A DNA stretch of 64,000 nt from Gammaproteobacteria bacterium. Lineage in GTDB: Bacteria; Pseudomonadota; Gammaproteobacteria; UBA4575. The DNA lies in NCBI GenBank assembly GCA_033344735.1, contig JAWPMW010000001.1, forward strand, positions 124,001 through 188,000, in the 5' to 3' direction. The position numbers and the translations under genes are program-made. This document shows positions 8,424 to 18,473 of this stretch, one piece after another (the stretch's first letter is position 1; each line of letters opens with the position of its first letter). The notes under the pieces are model-generated. The model was not told where the DNA came from. It did no database searches and worked only from the letters and a program-made list of their open reading frames with translations.

Positions 8424-10883
8424 ATGAATGAAGATTATCAACCTCACGAAATAGAGGCTGAGGTACAGTCGCGATGGCAACAATCTGACACTTTTAAAGC
8501 GGTTGAGGATGAAAGCCGAGAGAAATTCTACTGTCTTTCAATGTTCCCATATCCGAGTGGGCGACTGCATATGGGGCATGTTCGCAATTACACCATTGGT
8601 GATGTCATTAGCCGTTACCAGCGTATGCAAGGCAAGAATGTAATGCAGCCGATGGGGTGGGATGCATTTGGTTTGCCGGCTGAGAATGCCGCACTAAAAA
8701 ATAAAGTGCCACCAGCTAAGTGGACTTATGAAAATATTGATTACATGCGCGGCCAATTGCAACGCTTGGGCTTTGCCTACGATTGGAATAGAGAGCTGGC
8801 AACGTGTACACCTGAATATTACAAGTGGGAACAGTGGTTATTCACGCGTCTGTTTGAAAAGGGCCTGGTATATAAGAAGAAATCCATCGTCAATTGGGAC
8901 CCTGTTGACCAAACAGTACTGGCAAACGAGCAAGTTATTGATGGCCGTGGTTGGCGTTCTGGCGAATTAGTTGAGCGGCGAGAAATATCGCAATGGTTCT
9001 TGAAAATTACCCAATATGCTGATGAGTTATTAGAATGCGTAAAGCAGTTAGAAGGCTGGCCGGAACAAGTGCAAGTGATGCAGCAAAACTGGATTGGGCG
9101 TTCGGAAGGGTTGCAGTTTTCGTTTGATGTAGAAGGTGGCTTACCTTCAATGCAAGTGTATACAACACGTCCTGATACATTGATGGGTGTTAGCTATGTT
9201 GCCATTGCACCAGAACATGAATTAGCAGACATTGCAGCAAAGAATAATACAGCTGCAGCGAATTTTATAGAAAAGTGCAAGCAACGCAAAGTTGCTGAAG
9301 CAGAAATAAATAGTGCAGAAAAAGAAGGTGTGGCGACTGGCTTATTCGCGTTACATCCGATTACAGGTGAAAAGCTTCCAATATGGATAGCCAACTTTGT
9401 ATTAATTGAATACGGTACCGGAGCGGTGATGAGTGTGCCAGCCCATGATCAGAGAGATTGGGAATTTGCATGTAAGTATGATTTGCCAATTAGACAGGTC
9501 ATCTTTCCTAAAGTGTCATCACAGCAGGGTGATGTCAGCAAACAAGCATTTACAGATAAAGGAATACTTAAACAATCTGGTGAATGGGATGGATTAACAT
9601 CAGAGCAAGCATTCATTGCCATATCTAAAAAAATTGAAGCAGATAAACGTGGTGAGCGATCTGTTAATTTTCGCCTACGTGATTGGGGTATTTCACGACA
9701 ACGTTATTGGGGTTGTCCTATCCCGATGATTTACTGTAATGATTGTGGTGCAGTCGCTGTACCAGAATCAGATTTGCCAGTTAGGTTGCCTGAAAATGTA
9801 GAGGTAACGGGTGCAGGGTCACCATTAGGAACAATGTCAGAATTTGTTGATGTTGCTTGTCCGAAATGCGGTAAGCCAGCAAAACGTGAAACAGATACCT
9901 TTGATACATTCTTTGAGTCAAGTTGGTACTACGCACGTTATTGCAGTGTTGATAATGAAGACAAAATGTTAGATGAGCGAGCTAACTACTGGCTGCCAGT
10001 GGATCAATATGTTGGTGGTATTGAGCATGCAGTATTACATTTGTTGTATGCACGTTTTTTTCATAAGCTAATGCGTGACGAGGGTTTAATCAGTTCTGAT
10101 GAGCCTTTTACCAATTTGCTTACCCAAGGTATGGTGTTAAAAGATGGCACTAAAATGTCTAAGTCAAAAGGCAATACGGTTGATCCAGAGCAACTAATTG
10201 AAAAATTTGGTGCGGACACAGTTCGCTTGTTTACTATGTTTGCATCGCCACCAGACAATTCTTTGGAATGGATTGATACAGGAGTTGATGGTTCTGCGCG
10301 ATTCCTTAAAAAGTTATGGCGTTTTGTATATCAGCATTTACAAGTGGATGTATCTACGTCAACGACTATTAAGCTGGCTGAGTTAAATACTACTCAAAAA
10401 GAGTTGCGTAATAAAATTCATAGCACTATTAAAAAAGTAAGTGATGATGTCGGACGTCGTTATACATTCAATACTGCAATTGCGGCGAATATGGAATTAC
10501 TAAACGATTTGTCTGCATTGAAACAGCAAGACGAAAATGATTGTGCTGTAATTCGAGAAGGTATCGAAGCGATTGTGTTAATGCTGTCACCGATTGTTCC
10601 ACATATATGCTCAGATTTATGGGGATCGCTAGGCCATTCAAATGAAATTGAAAGCCAGCCTTGGCCGCAACATGATGAGCAAGCTTTAGTACGTGATACG
10701 CTTGAATTAATGGTTCAAATAAACGGCAAGTTGCGTGATAAAGTTAATGTCTCAGCAGATGCTGATGATGAACTAATTAAGACAACAGCATTGAATAGTG
10801 AGAAAATACAGAATCATATTAAACAACAGCCAGTTAAAAAGATCATAGTAGTCAAAGGTCGTCTGGTAAATATTGTTGTCTAG
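8424..10883 (+). CDS. leuS: Leucyl-tRNA synthetase
   Basis: A class Ia aminoacyl-tRNA synthetase of 819 residues. The HIGH-type motif is HMGH at residues 49-52 and KMSKS is at residues 577-581. Between them are the editing domain (with [14 protein letters not shown]) and a zinc-type segment with CNDCG...CPKCG. The anticodon-binding and C-terminal domains follow. As in many gammaproteobacteria, lptE follows directly, 9 bases after the stop. Confidence 0.98.
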   Translation: MNEDYQPHEIEAEVQSRWQQSDTFKAVEDESREKFYCLSMFPYPSGRLHMGHVRNYTIGDVISRYQRMQGKNVMQPMGWDAFGLPAENAALKNKVPPAKWTYENIDYMRGQLQRLGFAYDWNRELATCTPEYYKWEQWLFTRLFEKGLVYKKKSIVNWDPVDQTVLANEQVIDGRGWRSGELVERREISQWFLKITQYADELLECVKQLEGWPEQVQVMQQNWIGRSEGLQFSFDVEGGLPSMQVYTTRPDTLMGVSYVAIAPEHELADIAAKNNTAAANFIEKCKQRKVAEAEINSAEKEGVATGLFALHPITGEKLPIWIANFVLIEYGTGAVMSVPAHDQRDWEFACKYDLPIRQVIFPKVSSQQGDVSKQAFTDKGILKQSGEWDGLTSEQAFIAISKKIEADKRGERSVNFRLRDWGISRQRYWGCPIPMIYCNDCGAVAVPESDLPVRLPENVEVTGAGSPLGTMSEFVDVACPKCGKPAKRETDTFDTFFESSWYYARYCSVDNEDKMLDERANYWLPVDQYVGGIEHAVLHLLYARFFHKLMRDEGLISSDEPFTNLLTQGMVLKDGTKMSKSKGNTVDPEQLIEKFGADTVRLFTMFASPPDNSLEWIDTGVDGSARFLKKLWRFVYQHLQVDVSTSTTIKLAELNTTQKELRNKIHSTIKKVSDDVGRRYTFNTAIAANMELLNDLSALKQQDENDCAVIREGIEAIVLMLSPIVPHICSDLWGSLGHSNEIESQPWPQHDEQALVRDTLELMVQINGKLRDKVNVSADADDELIKTTALNSEKIQNHIKQQPVKKIIVVKGRLVNIVV

Positions 10884-10892
10884 GAGAAATGA

Positions 10893-11402
10893 GTGAATAA
10901 GTTCAAGTTACTAATTATTGTTATTGCATTATCTCTAGCATCTGGCTGTGGTTATCGTCTGGCTGGTAAGGCTGATTTAGATCCTGTGTTTGAAAGCACT
11001 CATGTCAGTTATCAGGGTCGTGGTCATGAAATGGCAGAATTGCTAGAGAAACAATTCGAAATAAATAAATATCGATTGGTCAGTGCAGAAGAAGCTTCTG
11101 CTCTAGTTGAAGTGCTTTATGAAATCACAGAGAAAGAAATACTTTCAGTCGATGAGGATGGGAAAGTTCGCGAGTACGAATTAATTTTACGCGTGGGTAT
11201 AGACGTTAAAGATTCTGAAGGTAAAAGATTAGTTCAAAATCAAGAAGTACGTCTGACTAGAGACTTTTTGTTTGATATCAATGATGTGCTTGGTAAAAGC
11301 AATGAAGAGAACGCTATATACCAAGAAATGCGCGCAGATGCAGCACGATTGATATTATATCGCTTGCAAGCAATTTCGCTAGAAATTGAAGAGAAAGTAT
11401 AG
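10893..11402 (+). CDS. lptE: LPS-assembly lipoprotein LptE
   Basis: LptE plugs the LptD barrel that inserts lipopolysaccharide into the outer membrane. The protein has a lipoprotein signal with lipobox LASGC, which puts the lipidated cysteine at C19, followed by GYRL, a typical LptE start. It is 169 residues long with a GTG start preceded by AGGAG. It lies directly after leuS, but holA, its usual next neighbour, is here separated by a reverse-strand gene. Confidence 0.9.
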   Translation: MNKFKLLIIVIALSLASGCGYRLAGKADLDPVFESTHVSYQGRGHEMAELLEKQFEINKYRLVSAEEASALVEVLYEITEKEILSVDEDGKVREYELILRVGIDVKDSEGKRLVQNQEVRLTRDFLFDINDVLGKSNEENAIYQEMRADAARLILYRLQAISLEIEEKV

Positions 11403-11489
11403 TAATTCCGTTTCAATTACTTCATGACTAGGTAAATGAGAATGATAGGATTTTGCAAAATATGGCAGTGGCAATTTTCTGTTAAATAT

Positions 11490-11517
11490 AAAACGGGTAA
11501 GCATTTCTAGCCGTTTT
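11490..11517. terminator. Possible bidirectional hairpin between lptE and the dehydrogenase gene
   Basis: AAAACGG (11490-11496) and CCGTTTT (11511-11517) form a 7-base inverted repeat with a 14-base loop between two convergent genes. The arms have A and T runs on the outer sides, as expected of a terminator working in both directions. It overlaps the last codons of the reverse gene, and the loop is rather long. Confidence 0.4.
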
Positions 11518-12394
11518 CAAGAATAACTTTAGCTATTGCCGAAGAATCTAGTTCGCCATCTCCTTGTTCTAATAATGCTTGCAAGTAATGATCGGATAAC
11601 TCAGTGCCGGGCATTTTAATTGAGTTTTTATCAGCACTTTTTAGTGCTATTTGTAAATCTTTAGCATGCAATTTTGTTTTGAAGCCAGGAATATAATTTT
11701 CATCAAGAATGCGTTGACCATGCAATTCCAAAACACGGCTATAAGCAAATCCACCTAACAGGGCGTCTCTTACTTTTGCCGGATCTACATTACAATTGCG
11801 TGCTAATAAGTAAGCTTCAGCCACTGCCACTACCGTTTGTGCAGCAACTAAATTATTGCAAGCCTTGGCAACCTGTCCGGCACCAGATGCGCCCACGTGG
11901 ATAATGTTTTTTCCTAAACATTCAAAAATGGGAGTAGCGCGTTGAAAATCTTTTTCTTCTCCACCCACCATAATAGATAACGACGCAGCTATAGCGCCCA
12001 CTTCTCCCCCGGATACGGGAGCATCTAACATGCTGACACCTGCTTGAGAAAATTTATCTGCCATTTCCTGCGTCGACTCCGGTGAGATAGTACTCATATC
12101 GATCACCAGAGACCCGGCTTTAACACCATGAATCACACCCTCAGCCCCTACTAGGACTTGTTCCACATCTGGAGTGTCTGAAACGCATGAAATGACCACG
12201 CTGGAAGCCTTAGCTAATTCAGCGGGAGTTGCGAAAGATTCGAGATTATCTGTCTCTAAGGCTTTCACGCTGGCCTGGCGGCGCGCATAAACATTGACTT
12301 TATGACCAGCTTTGGCCAGATTTTCGACCATGGCTTTACCCATGATGCCGAGTCCGATAAATCCTATCTTTTCTACCACTTTTTCTTTATGCAT
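11507..12394 (-). CDS. Beta-hydroxyacid dehydrogenase (3-hydroxyisobutyrate / tartronate semialdehyde reductase family)
   Basis: An NAD(P)-dependent dehydrogenase. The Rossmann motif GFIGLGIMG lies near residues 11-19, the substrate motif is DAPVSGGEVGA, and the catalytic-lysine segment is GAGQVAKACNNLV. I chose the ATG at 12394 (295 residues), because the open frame upstream adds 21 residues unlike this family. The exact substrate (3-hydroxyisobutyrate, tartronate semialdehyde, glyoxylate or succinic semialdehyde) cannot be read from sequence. It lies on the opposite strand inside an otherwise conserved leuS-lptE-holA run, so it was probably inserted there. Confidence 0.88.
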   Translation of the reverse strand: MHKEKVVEKIGFIGLGIMGKAMVENLAKAGHKVNVYARRQASVKALETDNLESFATPAELAKASSVVISCVSDTPDVEQVLVGAEGVIHGVKAGSLVIDMSTISPESTQEMADKFSQAGVSMLDAPVSGGEVGAIAASLSIMVGGEEKDFQRATPIFECLGKNIIHVGASGAGQVAKACNNLVAAQTVVAVAEAYLLARNCNVDPAKVRDALLGGFAYSRVLELHGQRILDENYIPGFKTKLHAKDLQIALKSADKNSIKMPGTELSDHYLQALLEQGDGELDSSAIAKVILENG

Positions 12395-12410
12395 AGACCT
12401 AATATGTTGA

Positions 12411-12438
12411 TTAATAAGCGTTAAAACACGTATATAAT
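12411..12438 (+). promoter_or_regulatory. Candidate promoter for holA-proA-nadD
   Basis: A consensus -10 TATAAT at 12433-12438 is preceded by TTAATA at 12411-12416 with a 16-base spacer. The gap of ~90 bases between divergent genes must hold promoters for both. The -10 region sits in a near-palindrome (GTATATAATATAC), so it may serve both strands. A promoter here would restore holA expression cut off from lptE by the inserted gene. Confidence 0.5.
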
Positions 12439-12484
12439 ATACGAAATTGAGCCACAACTTATTAATCTTAACTCGGAAGACATT

Positions 12485-13465
12485 TTGGACCTAAACGTAC
12501 AACAGCTGAACGATCATTTAGACATGGCTCTAGCACCTGTTTACTTGGTGTCTGGAGATGAGCCTTTGCAAGTCGAAGAGTCGCTTACTAAAATCCGCGC
12601 TAAAGCGCGTGAGAAAGGTTATATAGAACGCCAGGTGTTATATGTGGAGCGTAGTTTTGATTGGTCACAAGTGACTGAGCAAAGCAGTAATATGTCTTTG
12701 TTTGGTGATAAGAAAATTCTAGAGTTGAGATTACCAACAGGAAAGCCGGGTATACCTGGTGGTAAAGCATTACAGCAATATTGTGAACAACTCCCTGACG
12801 ATGTACTGTTAATTATTCAAAGCGGTAAGATAGAAAAGGCCACTCTAAAATCTAAGTGGGTACAAGCGATTTCGCAGGTAGGTGTGTTTATGCGTATTTG
12901 GCCATTAACAGGTACTGATCTGGTACGCTGGGTTCAAACACGTTTAAAATCGGAAGCATTATCTGATGATCGTCAGACAGCTGAATATATTGCTTCGCGG
13001 GTAGAGGGGAATATGCTGGCAGCGGCGCAAGAAATAGAAAAAATGGCCTTGCTTGCTATTGATAATAATGATGCTGATCAAGCTTGGGTATCTAGTCAAA
13101 CTAAATACAACGTATTTGATTTGGTTGATACTATTTTGAGTGGGCAAAGAAATAAGGTCATTAAAATTCTGGGTCAACTGCAACGTGAATCTTTTGCACC
13201 TAATCTGGTCTTATGGGGCTTGGCGGAATTAGTGCGTGCAGTAATTTACACCTCGACACAGAAACGGGGTAAGTCAAAAGGTGTGCAGAATGCATTTTAC
13301 TACAATAAACGTAATCAATTAGGCGTACACGCAAATAAATTTAATCGCGAACAACTTTATACCTTGCTAATGAAATGCGGGCAGGTAGATCAAATGATAA
13401 AGGGCCGTGCAAGCGGGGATGTCTGGCAATCATTTACAGATGTTGCTTTAAAACTTGCGCGTTGA
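12485..13465 (+). CDS. holA: DNA polymerase III subunit delta
   Basis: HolA opens the sliding clamp as part of the clamp loader. The 326-residue protein shows the delta-subunit N-terminal pattern APVYLVSGDEPLQVEESLTKI and a later VFDLVDTILSGQRNKVIKIL segment typical of HolA. The start is taken as TTG at 12485 after GGAAGAC. An in-frame ATG twelve codons later would cut into the conserved N-terminus less safely. It is followed 13 bases later by proA. Confidence 0.9.
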   Translation: MDLNVQQLNDHLDMALAPVYLVSGDEPLQVEESLTKIRAKAREKGYIERQVLYVERSFDWSQVTEQSSNMSLFGDKKILELRLPTGKPGIPGGKALQQYCEQLPDDVLLIIQSGKIEKATLKSKWVQAISQVGVFMRIWPLTGTDLVRWVQTRLKSEALSDDRQTAEYIASRVEGNMLAAAQEIEKMALLAIDNNDADQAWVSSQTKYNVFDLVDTILSGQRNKVIKILGQLQRESFAPNLVLWGLAELVRAVIYTSTQKRGKSKGVQNAFYYNKRNQLGVHANKFNREQLYTLLMKCGQVDQMIKGRASGDVWQSFTDVALKLAR

Positions 13466-13478
13466 ATAGGTAAAACAA

Positions 13479-14756
13479 ATGGCAGTGACACAACAAGAGC
13501 TTTCAGTAAAACAGTACATGCTTGGTTTGGGGCAGAGGGCGAGCCAGGCTGCGCGCCAAATGTCTGCAGCATCAACTGCAAGCAAGAATGATGCGCTGAG
13601 CTACTTGGCTGACATTTTGCTAGCGCAACAAGAAAAATTAATACAAGTAAATCAGTTAGATTTGCAGGCGGGTAAAGAGCGTGGTTTGGAAGCTGCATTG
13701 TTAGATCGTTTGGAATTAACTCCAACTAGAATTCAATCAATGGCAGATGGTTTAAAGCAAATTGCTAGCTTACAAGATCCTGTCGGTGAAGTGTCTGATT
13801 TAGCTTCGCGTCCTTCAGGGATTCAAGTGGGAAAAATGCGTGTTCCGCTAGGAGTGATTGGTATTATTTATGAATCACGGCCAAATGTGACAGCTGATGC
13901 TGCTGGCTTGTGTTTGAAATCTGGTAACGCAGTGATATTACGTGGAGGTTCCGAAGCGATACATTCTAATCGCGCAATCGGTGAATGCATCCAACAATCT
14001 TTATCAAAAGCGGGGTTACCAGAGTCAGCAGTGCAAGTCGTTGAAATGACTGACCGTGTTGCAGTTAATGAATTGCTGCGTATGGATCGCTATGTCAGTG
14101 TGATAATACCGCGCGGTGGTAAAGGGTTGATTGAGCGTGTGTCAGCAGAATCAACCATCCCTGTGATTAAACATTTAGATGGAAACTGCCATGTGTACTT
14201 AGATCAGCAATTAGATATTGACAAAGCAGTTGCAATCTCTGTGAATGCAAAAACACATCGCTACGGTGTTTGTAATGCCATGGAAACATTATTAGTGCAT
14301 AAAGATGTTGCAGAAAGCATATTGCCAAGGTTGCAAGAAGAATATGCTAGTTATCAAGTTGAACTACGTGGATGTCAGCAAACTAAAATGATCTTGTCTG
14401 GTATTAATAATGCAACAGAGCAAGATTGGAGTGAAGAATATTTGGCACCAATACTTGCCATCAAGGTAGTTGAGAGTAGTGAAGAAGCTATCGACCATAT
14501 AGAAACCTATGGTTCTCATCATACAGATGTTATTGTCACCGAAAACCACACCACAGCACAGAAATTTTTACGTGAAGTTGACTCAAGTTCAGTAATGGTG
14601 AATGCATCATCGCGATTTGCAGATGGCTTTGAGTATGGCCTAGGTGCAGAGATAGGTATTAGCACAGACAAATTACATGCACGTGGTCCAGTCGGCTTGG
14701 AAGGTCTTACCACTCAAAAATTCATAGTCTACGGAGACGGGAATATACGTGAGTGA
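13479..14756 (+). CDS. proA: Gamma-glutamyl phosphate reductase
   Basis: ProA makes glutamate-5-semialdehyde in proline biosynthesis. It is an aldehyde-dehydrogenase fold protein of 425 residues with the cofactor segment [11 protein letters not shown] and the catalytic cysteine C265 in [13 protein letters not shown]. It lies between holA and nadD, a position shared by some gammaproteobacteria but not by E. coli. Its partner proB is not in this window. The stop overlaps the nadD GTG start by eight bases. Confidence 0.96.
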   Translation: MAVTQQELSVKQYMLGLGQRASQAARQMSAASTASKNDALSYLADILLAQQEKLIQVNQLDLQAGKERGLEAALLDRLELTPTRIQSMADGLKQIASLQDPVGEVSDLASRPSGIQVGKMRVPLGVIGIIYESRPNVTADAAGLCLKSGNAVILRGGSEAIHSNRAIGECIQQSLSKAGLPESAVQVVEMTDRVAVNELLRMDRYVSVIIPRGGKGLIERVSAESTIPVIKHLDGNCHVYLDQQLDIDKAVAISVNAKTHRYGVCNAMETLLVHKDVAESILPRLQEEYASYQVELRGCQQTKMILSGINNATEQDWSEEYLAPILAIKVVESSEEAIDHIETYGSHHTDVIVTENHTTAQKFLREVDSSSVMVNASSRFADGFEYGLGAEIGISTDKLHARGPVGLEGLTTQKFIVYGDGNIRE

Positions 14757-15420
14757 TGCTAAAGCCACGAGTGGCATGAAAATAGGCATATTAGGTGGTT
14801 CATTTGATCCTGTGCACTTTGGTCATATCAAGCCGAGTCTCGAGCTAGCAGAAAAATTTCAGTTCGATTCAATTCGATTAATTCCCTGTAAGATCTCACC
14901 TTTCAAAGATGAAACATTTGCTTCTGCCCAACACCGGTGGAATATGGTTTCTATTATTGCTGGCAGCAGTGAGTTGTTTGAAGCAGATGCGCGAGAGTTG
15001 AAGCGTGAAACACCTTCTTTCACATATGAGACCTTGCGTGAAATAGCGAGCGAAGTAGCGAGTAATTCAACATTGTTTTGGATAATGGGTGAGGATGCGT
15101 TAATAGATTTTCCACGTTGGCATCAAGCAGAAAAAATTATGCAGTTGTGTCATGTCTTAGTAATGCGTCGTCCAGGCTATGAAGTGTCGCAAAATGTAAA
15201 AACAAATGCATGGTTGCAGCCGTATATGTGTGATGATGTAAGTAAGCTGAGTGAAAAACGATATGGCTATATTTATATTTCTAATGTTGAGCTGCTTGAT
15301 ATTTCCTCCACAAAAATTCGTGAAACAGTGCACGCTGGTGAGCAGCCAAGATTTATGTTACCGGGTGGAGTGTGGAATTATATTAAGCGGAATAATTTAT
15401 ACCAAGAAAGTGTTAACTGA
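14749..15420 (+). CDS. nadD: Nicotinate-nucleotide adenylyltransferase
   Basis: NadD adenylates nicotinate mononucleotide in NAD synthesis. The nucleotidyltransferase signature [12 protein letters not shown] and the C-terminal DISSTKIRE (ISSTxxR) motif are intact. The GTG at 14749 gives 223 residues and overlaps proA. An ATG at 14776 just before [11 protein letters not shown] is an equally possible start. It precedes rsfS, as is standard. Confidence 0.95.
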   Translation: MSDAKATSGMKIGILGGSFDPVHFGHIKPSLELAEKFQFDSIRLIPCKISPFKDETFASAQHRWNMVSIIAGSSELFEADARELKRETPSFTYETLREIASEVASNSTLFWIMGEDALIDFPRWHQAEKIMQLCHVLVMRRPGYEVSQNVKTNAWLQPYMCDDVSKLSEKRYGYIYISNVELLDISSTKIRETVHAGEQPRFMLPGGVWNYIKRNNLYQESVN

Positions 15421-15446
15421 TTTTATTTACTTTTATAGGAGAACAT

Positions 15447-15791
15447 GTGGAATTAAAGAAATTACATAAATTAGTCTTAGAGGCATTAGAAGACGTAAAA
15501 GGCAATGACTTAGTCAGTGTTGATATGCACGGTAAGATCGACATCATTGATATGATGGTGATTGCTAGTGGTACTTCAGATCGTCATGTGCAGGCGCTGG
15601 CAAATAATGTGGTAGAAAAAGCTAAAAAAGCAGGTGCTACCGTTGTTGGTGTAGAGAAAGATCGTTCATGGGTGTTAATAGATTTATATGACATTATCGT
15701 TCACGTCATGTTGCCGGATGCACGCGATTTTTATAATCTAGAAAAATTATGGCAATTAGAAATTCCGGCTGAAAAGACTCAGACAGTGTAA
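15447..15791 (+). CDS. rsfS: Ribosomal silencing factor RsfS
   Basis: RsfS binds ribosomal protein L14 (uL14) and blocks 30S-50S joining during starvation. The 114-residue protein has the family core VIASGTSDRHVQALANNVVE and DRSWVLIDLYDIIVHVM. The start is GTG at 15447 with TAGGAG five bases upstream; the overlapping ATG at 15445 is out of frame. It belongs to the nadD-rsfS-rlmH string. Confidence 0.95.
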   Translation: MELKKLHKLVLEALEDVKGNDLVSVDMHGKIDIIDMMVIASGTSDRHVQALANNVVEKAKKAGATVVGVEKDRSWVLIDLYDIIVHVMLPDARDFYNLEKLWQLEIPAEKTQTV

Positions 15792-15797
15792 ATTTTT

Positions 15798-16268
15798 ATG
15801 CATTTTTCGTTACTGTACGTCAGTGAAAAACCAAGCCAATGGGCCGAAGATGCATGCCAATCTTATTTGAAACGAATGCCAGCATCGTTTGGGTATACAC
15901 AGACAAGGTTAACGCCGATAAAACGTACCAAAAATACTCATATTGAAACAGCTAGAGAACAAGAGTGGCAACTTATACTAGGAAAAATTCCTAAACATGC
16001 AATGTTAGTGTTACTTGATGAACGCGGAAAACAATACACTTCAGAAAATTTTTCTCAGCAAATAAATAACTGGCAACATAATGGTCAAGATGTTGCATTT
16101 ATAATTGCAGGCGCTGACGGTGTTAATGCGGAACATCGAAAGCAAGCCGATTTTTTAATGGCTTTATCCCGCCTCACGTTACCACATGAAATGGCACGAT
16201 TGTTTTTGACTGAACAGCTATATCGTGGCTGGTCAATTCTTAATAATCATCCTTACCATCGAATATAA
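15798..16268 (+). CDS. rlmH: 23S rRNA pseudouridine-1915 N3-methyltransferase RlmH
   Basis: A SPOUT-fold methyltransferase of 156 residues. The LLDERGKQYTSENFSQQI segment and the C-terminal LTLPHEMARLFLTEQLYR...NNHPYHR are diagnostic. The SAM-loop glycine motif reads IIAGADG rather than the more usual GGPEG or GGADG form, a mild variant. It begins six bases after rsfS and ends the operon. In E. coli mrdA and mrdB follow, but here maf does. Confidence 0.95.
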   Translation: MHFSLLYVSEKPSQWAEDACQSYLKRMPASFGYTQTRLTPIKRTKNTHIETAREQEWQLILGKIPKHAMLVLLDERGKQYTSENFSQQINNWQHNGQDVAFIIAGADGVNAEHRKQADFLMALSRLTLPHEMARLFLTEQLYRGWSILNNHPYHRI

Positions 16269-16302
16269 AGTCACTAGTTGTCATCCTCGAGATTGCGATG
16301 TC

Positions 16303-16342
16303 CCAGCAAAAGGTTGAATTATATACAATATTGAAATGCTGG
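16303..16342. repeat. Imperfect inverted repeat after rlmH
   Basis: CCAGCA (16303-16308) and TGCTGG (16337-16342) face each other across 28 bases, flanked by GTCATCC and CGTCAT. This pattern recalls degenerate intergenic palindromic repeats of the GTCATTCC...GGAAT kind, or a weak terminator after rlmH. The rest of the 133-base gap before maf shows nothing recognisable. Confidence 0.3.
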
Positions 16343-16401
16343 ATTCACGTCATTAGATCAACAATTCATGCGATAATTACCCAATTGAATTAGGAACCAT
16401 T

Positions 16402-16971
16402 ATGTCAATAGTATTGGCGTCAGCATCGCCGCGACGCGCTGAGTTATTGCAACAAATTGGACTGGATTTTGATGTGGCGCCCAGCGACATTGATGAGTCT
16501 GTTCAAGATAATGAATCGGTGATGGACTATGTCCAACGGATGGCGATGTCAAAGGCATTAGTCGCGCGTCAACAATTCCATCCTGAAGATATTATTATTG
16601 CAGCAGATACCAGTGTTGCTATTGGTAATACTATTCTTGGTAAGCCTGAAAATGAAACCCACTGTCTTGAGATGCTGGCAAGTTTATCTGGCCGAATACA
16701 CATGGTGCATACAGCTGTGGTAGTGTCTCAATTAGATTTTACAGGTAAAGCCCTGAGTTCTAGCGCGGTATCATTCCGAGATATCAATGAAAAAGAAGCT
16801 AAGAACTATTGGCTAACAGGTGAACCTAAAGATAAAGCGGGTAGCTATGCTATCCAAGGTAAAGGCGCTGTGTTTGTTGATAAAATAACAGGCAGCTATT
16901 CTGGCGTTGTTGGCCTGCCGCTGTACGAATTGACACAATTATTGAGAGAGACGGATATCTCCATACTTTAA
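16402..16971 (+). CDS. maf: Maf-family nucleoside triphosphate pyrophosphatase (YhdE type)
   Basis: A house-cleaning pyrophosphatase hydrolysing dTTP, UTP and modified nucleotides. The P-loop-like motif LASASPRR, the ADTSVAIG motif and the C-terminal GSYSGVVGLPLYEL are conserved. The last of these favours the YhdE branch over YceF. It has 189 residues. Its position before rng is the conserved yhdE-rng order, but mreBCD, which precedes it in E. coli, is absent here. Confidence 0.93.
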   Translation: MSIVLASASPRRAELLQQIGLDFDVAPSDIDESVQDNESVMDYVQRMAMSKALVARQQFHPEDIIIAADTSVAIGNTILGKPENETHCLEMLASLSGRIHMVHTAVVVSQLDFTGKALSSSAVSFRDINEKEAKNYWLTGEPKDKAGSYAIQGKGAVFVDKITGSYSGVVGLPLYELTQLLRETDISIL

Positions 16972-16980
16972 GGGAAGCTA

Positions 16981-18465
16981 GTGAGCGAAGAAATTCTAGT
17001 CAATGTGACGCCTAGAGAAACACGTGTAGCAGTGGTTGAAAATGGTGTACTACAAGAAGTACAAATTGAACGTGTTGCCAGGCGTGGATTAGTTGGTGGT
17101 ATTTTTAAGGGCTGCGTTAGTCGTGTTATGCCAGGAATGGATGCTGCATTTATTGATATTGGTCTAGAGAAAGCAGCTTTCATACACGCTTCTGATGTAA
17201 ACACACTGCCACACAGTTCCCAATCTGCACCTGTAGAAGGTGAAGATGTCCCTCATGAAGCGATTGCAAATTTGCTCCATGAAGGTCAGCAGGTATTGGT
17301 GCAGGTTGTTAAAGATCAGATAGGCACAAAAGGTGCGCGATTAACAACTAATATTACTGTGCCGTCACGTTATTTGGTGTTATTGCCTTACTCTACTGAT
17401 GTTCGGTTGTCTGCGCGTTTAGAAGACGAAGAAGAGCGTGAACGTCTATCAGAGTTAATGCAAGAATTGCTTGATGCTAGTGGTAAAAAATTTGGTTGTA
17501 TCTTGCGAACTGCAGCAGAGTCTGTTTCAAAGGAAGAGTTAAGAAGAGATTTAGAATTTTTATTGCGTTTATGGAGTTCTATTGTCGAGAAAATTGGCAA
17601 AGTAAACTCAATAGCAGAAGTGTATTCTGATTTACCTTTGGCTGTACGTACCTTAAGGGATTTGAATACTGATGATGTTGAAAATATTACCATCGATTCT
17701 CGAGAAACAGTATTTAATGTAAAAACTTTCGCTGAAAAATTAGTGCCTGAATTGGTTGACCGAGTTCAGCGTTATAAAGGTGCGCGTCCAATTTTTGATT
17801 TGCATGGCATTGAAGATGAATTAGAGAAAGCATTGCAAAGAAAGGTCATGCTTAAATCAGGTGGGCATCTAGTATTTGATCAAACTGAATCAATGACCAC
17901 TGTTGACGTAAATACCGGTGGTTTTATTGGGAATAGAAATTTAGAAGAAACAATTTTTAAGACTAATCTAGAAGCTGCGCAAGCGATTGCGCGGCAGTTA
18001 AAGTTACGCAACTTAGGTGGAATTATTATAATCGATTTTATTGATATGGTGGAAGAGGAGCATAAACGTCAAGTATTGCGTGCACTTGAGAAAGTCTTAG
18101 AAAAAGATCGTGCTAAAACACAAATATGCGAAGTCTCTCCCCTGGGGTTGGTTGAGATGACACGCAAACGCACTCACGAAAGTCTTGAACATATTTTATG
18201 TGAACCATGCTCAACTTGTTCTGGTGCGGGATCAGTGAAAAGTGCTCAAACTGTATGTTATCAAATGTTTCGAGAAATTATGCGAGTTGCGCGTCAGTAC
18301 GAAGCCAGTGAATTATTAGTGTTAGCATCTCAACAAGTCGTAGATTTGTTGGTTGATGAAGAGTCTGACATTCTTGCTGAGCTTGAAGAGTATACAAAAA
18401 AGACTATAAAACTCCAGGTGGAAACTTTGTACACTCAAGAACAATTTGATGTTGTACTACTATAG
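16981..18465 (+). CDS. rng: Ribonuclease G
   Basis: RNase G is the shorter RNase E paralogue that matures the 16S rRNA 5' end. An N-terminal S1 domain is followed by the catalytic core. The metal-binding aspartates are D309 (TTVDVNTGGF) and D352 (IIDFIDM), and the zinc-link cysteines are C410 and C413 in EPCSTCSG. At 494 residues it lacks the long scaffold tail of RNase E. The GTG start is preceded by AAGGGAAG, nine bases after maf. Confidence 0.95.
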   Translation: MSEEILVNVTPRETRVAVVENGVLQEVQIERVARRGLVGGIFKGCVSRVMPGMDAAFIDIGLEKAAFIHASDVNTLPHSSQSAPVEGEDVPHEAIANLLHEGQQVLVQVVKDQIGTKGARLTTNITVPSRYLVLLPYSTDVRLSARLEDEEERERLSELMQELLDASGKKFGCILRTAAESVSKEELRRDLEFLLRLWSSIVEKIGKVNSIAEVYSDLPLAVRTLRDLNTDDVENITIDSRETVFNVKTFAEKLVPELVDRVQRYKGARPIFDLHGIEDELEKALQRKVMLKSGGHLVFDQTESMTTVDVNTGGFIGNRNLEETIFKTNLEAAQAIARQLKLRNLGGIIIIDFIDMVEEEHKRQVLRALEKVLEKDRAKTQICEVSPLGLVEMTRKRTHESLEHILCEPCSTCSGAGSVKSAQTVCYQMFREIMRVARQYEASELLVLASQQVVDLLVDEESDILAELEEYTKKTIKLQVETLYTQEQFDVVLL

Positions 18466-18473
18466 AAGTCTTA

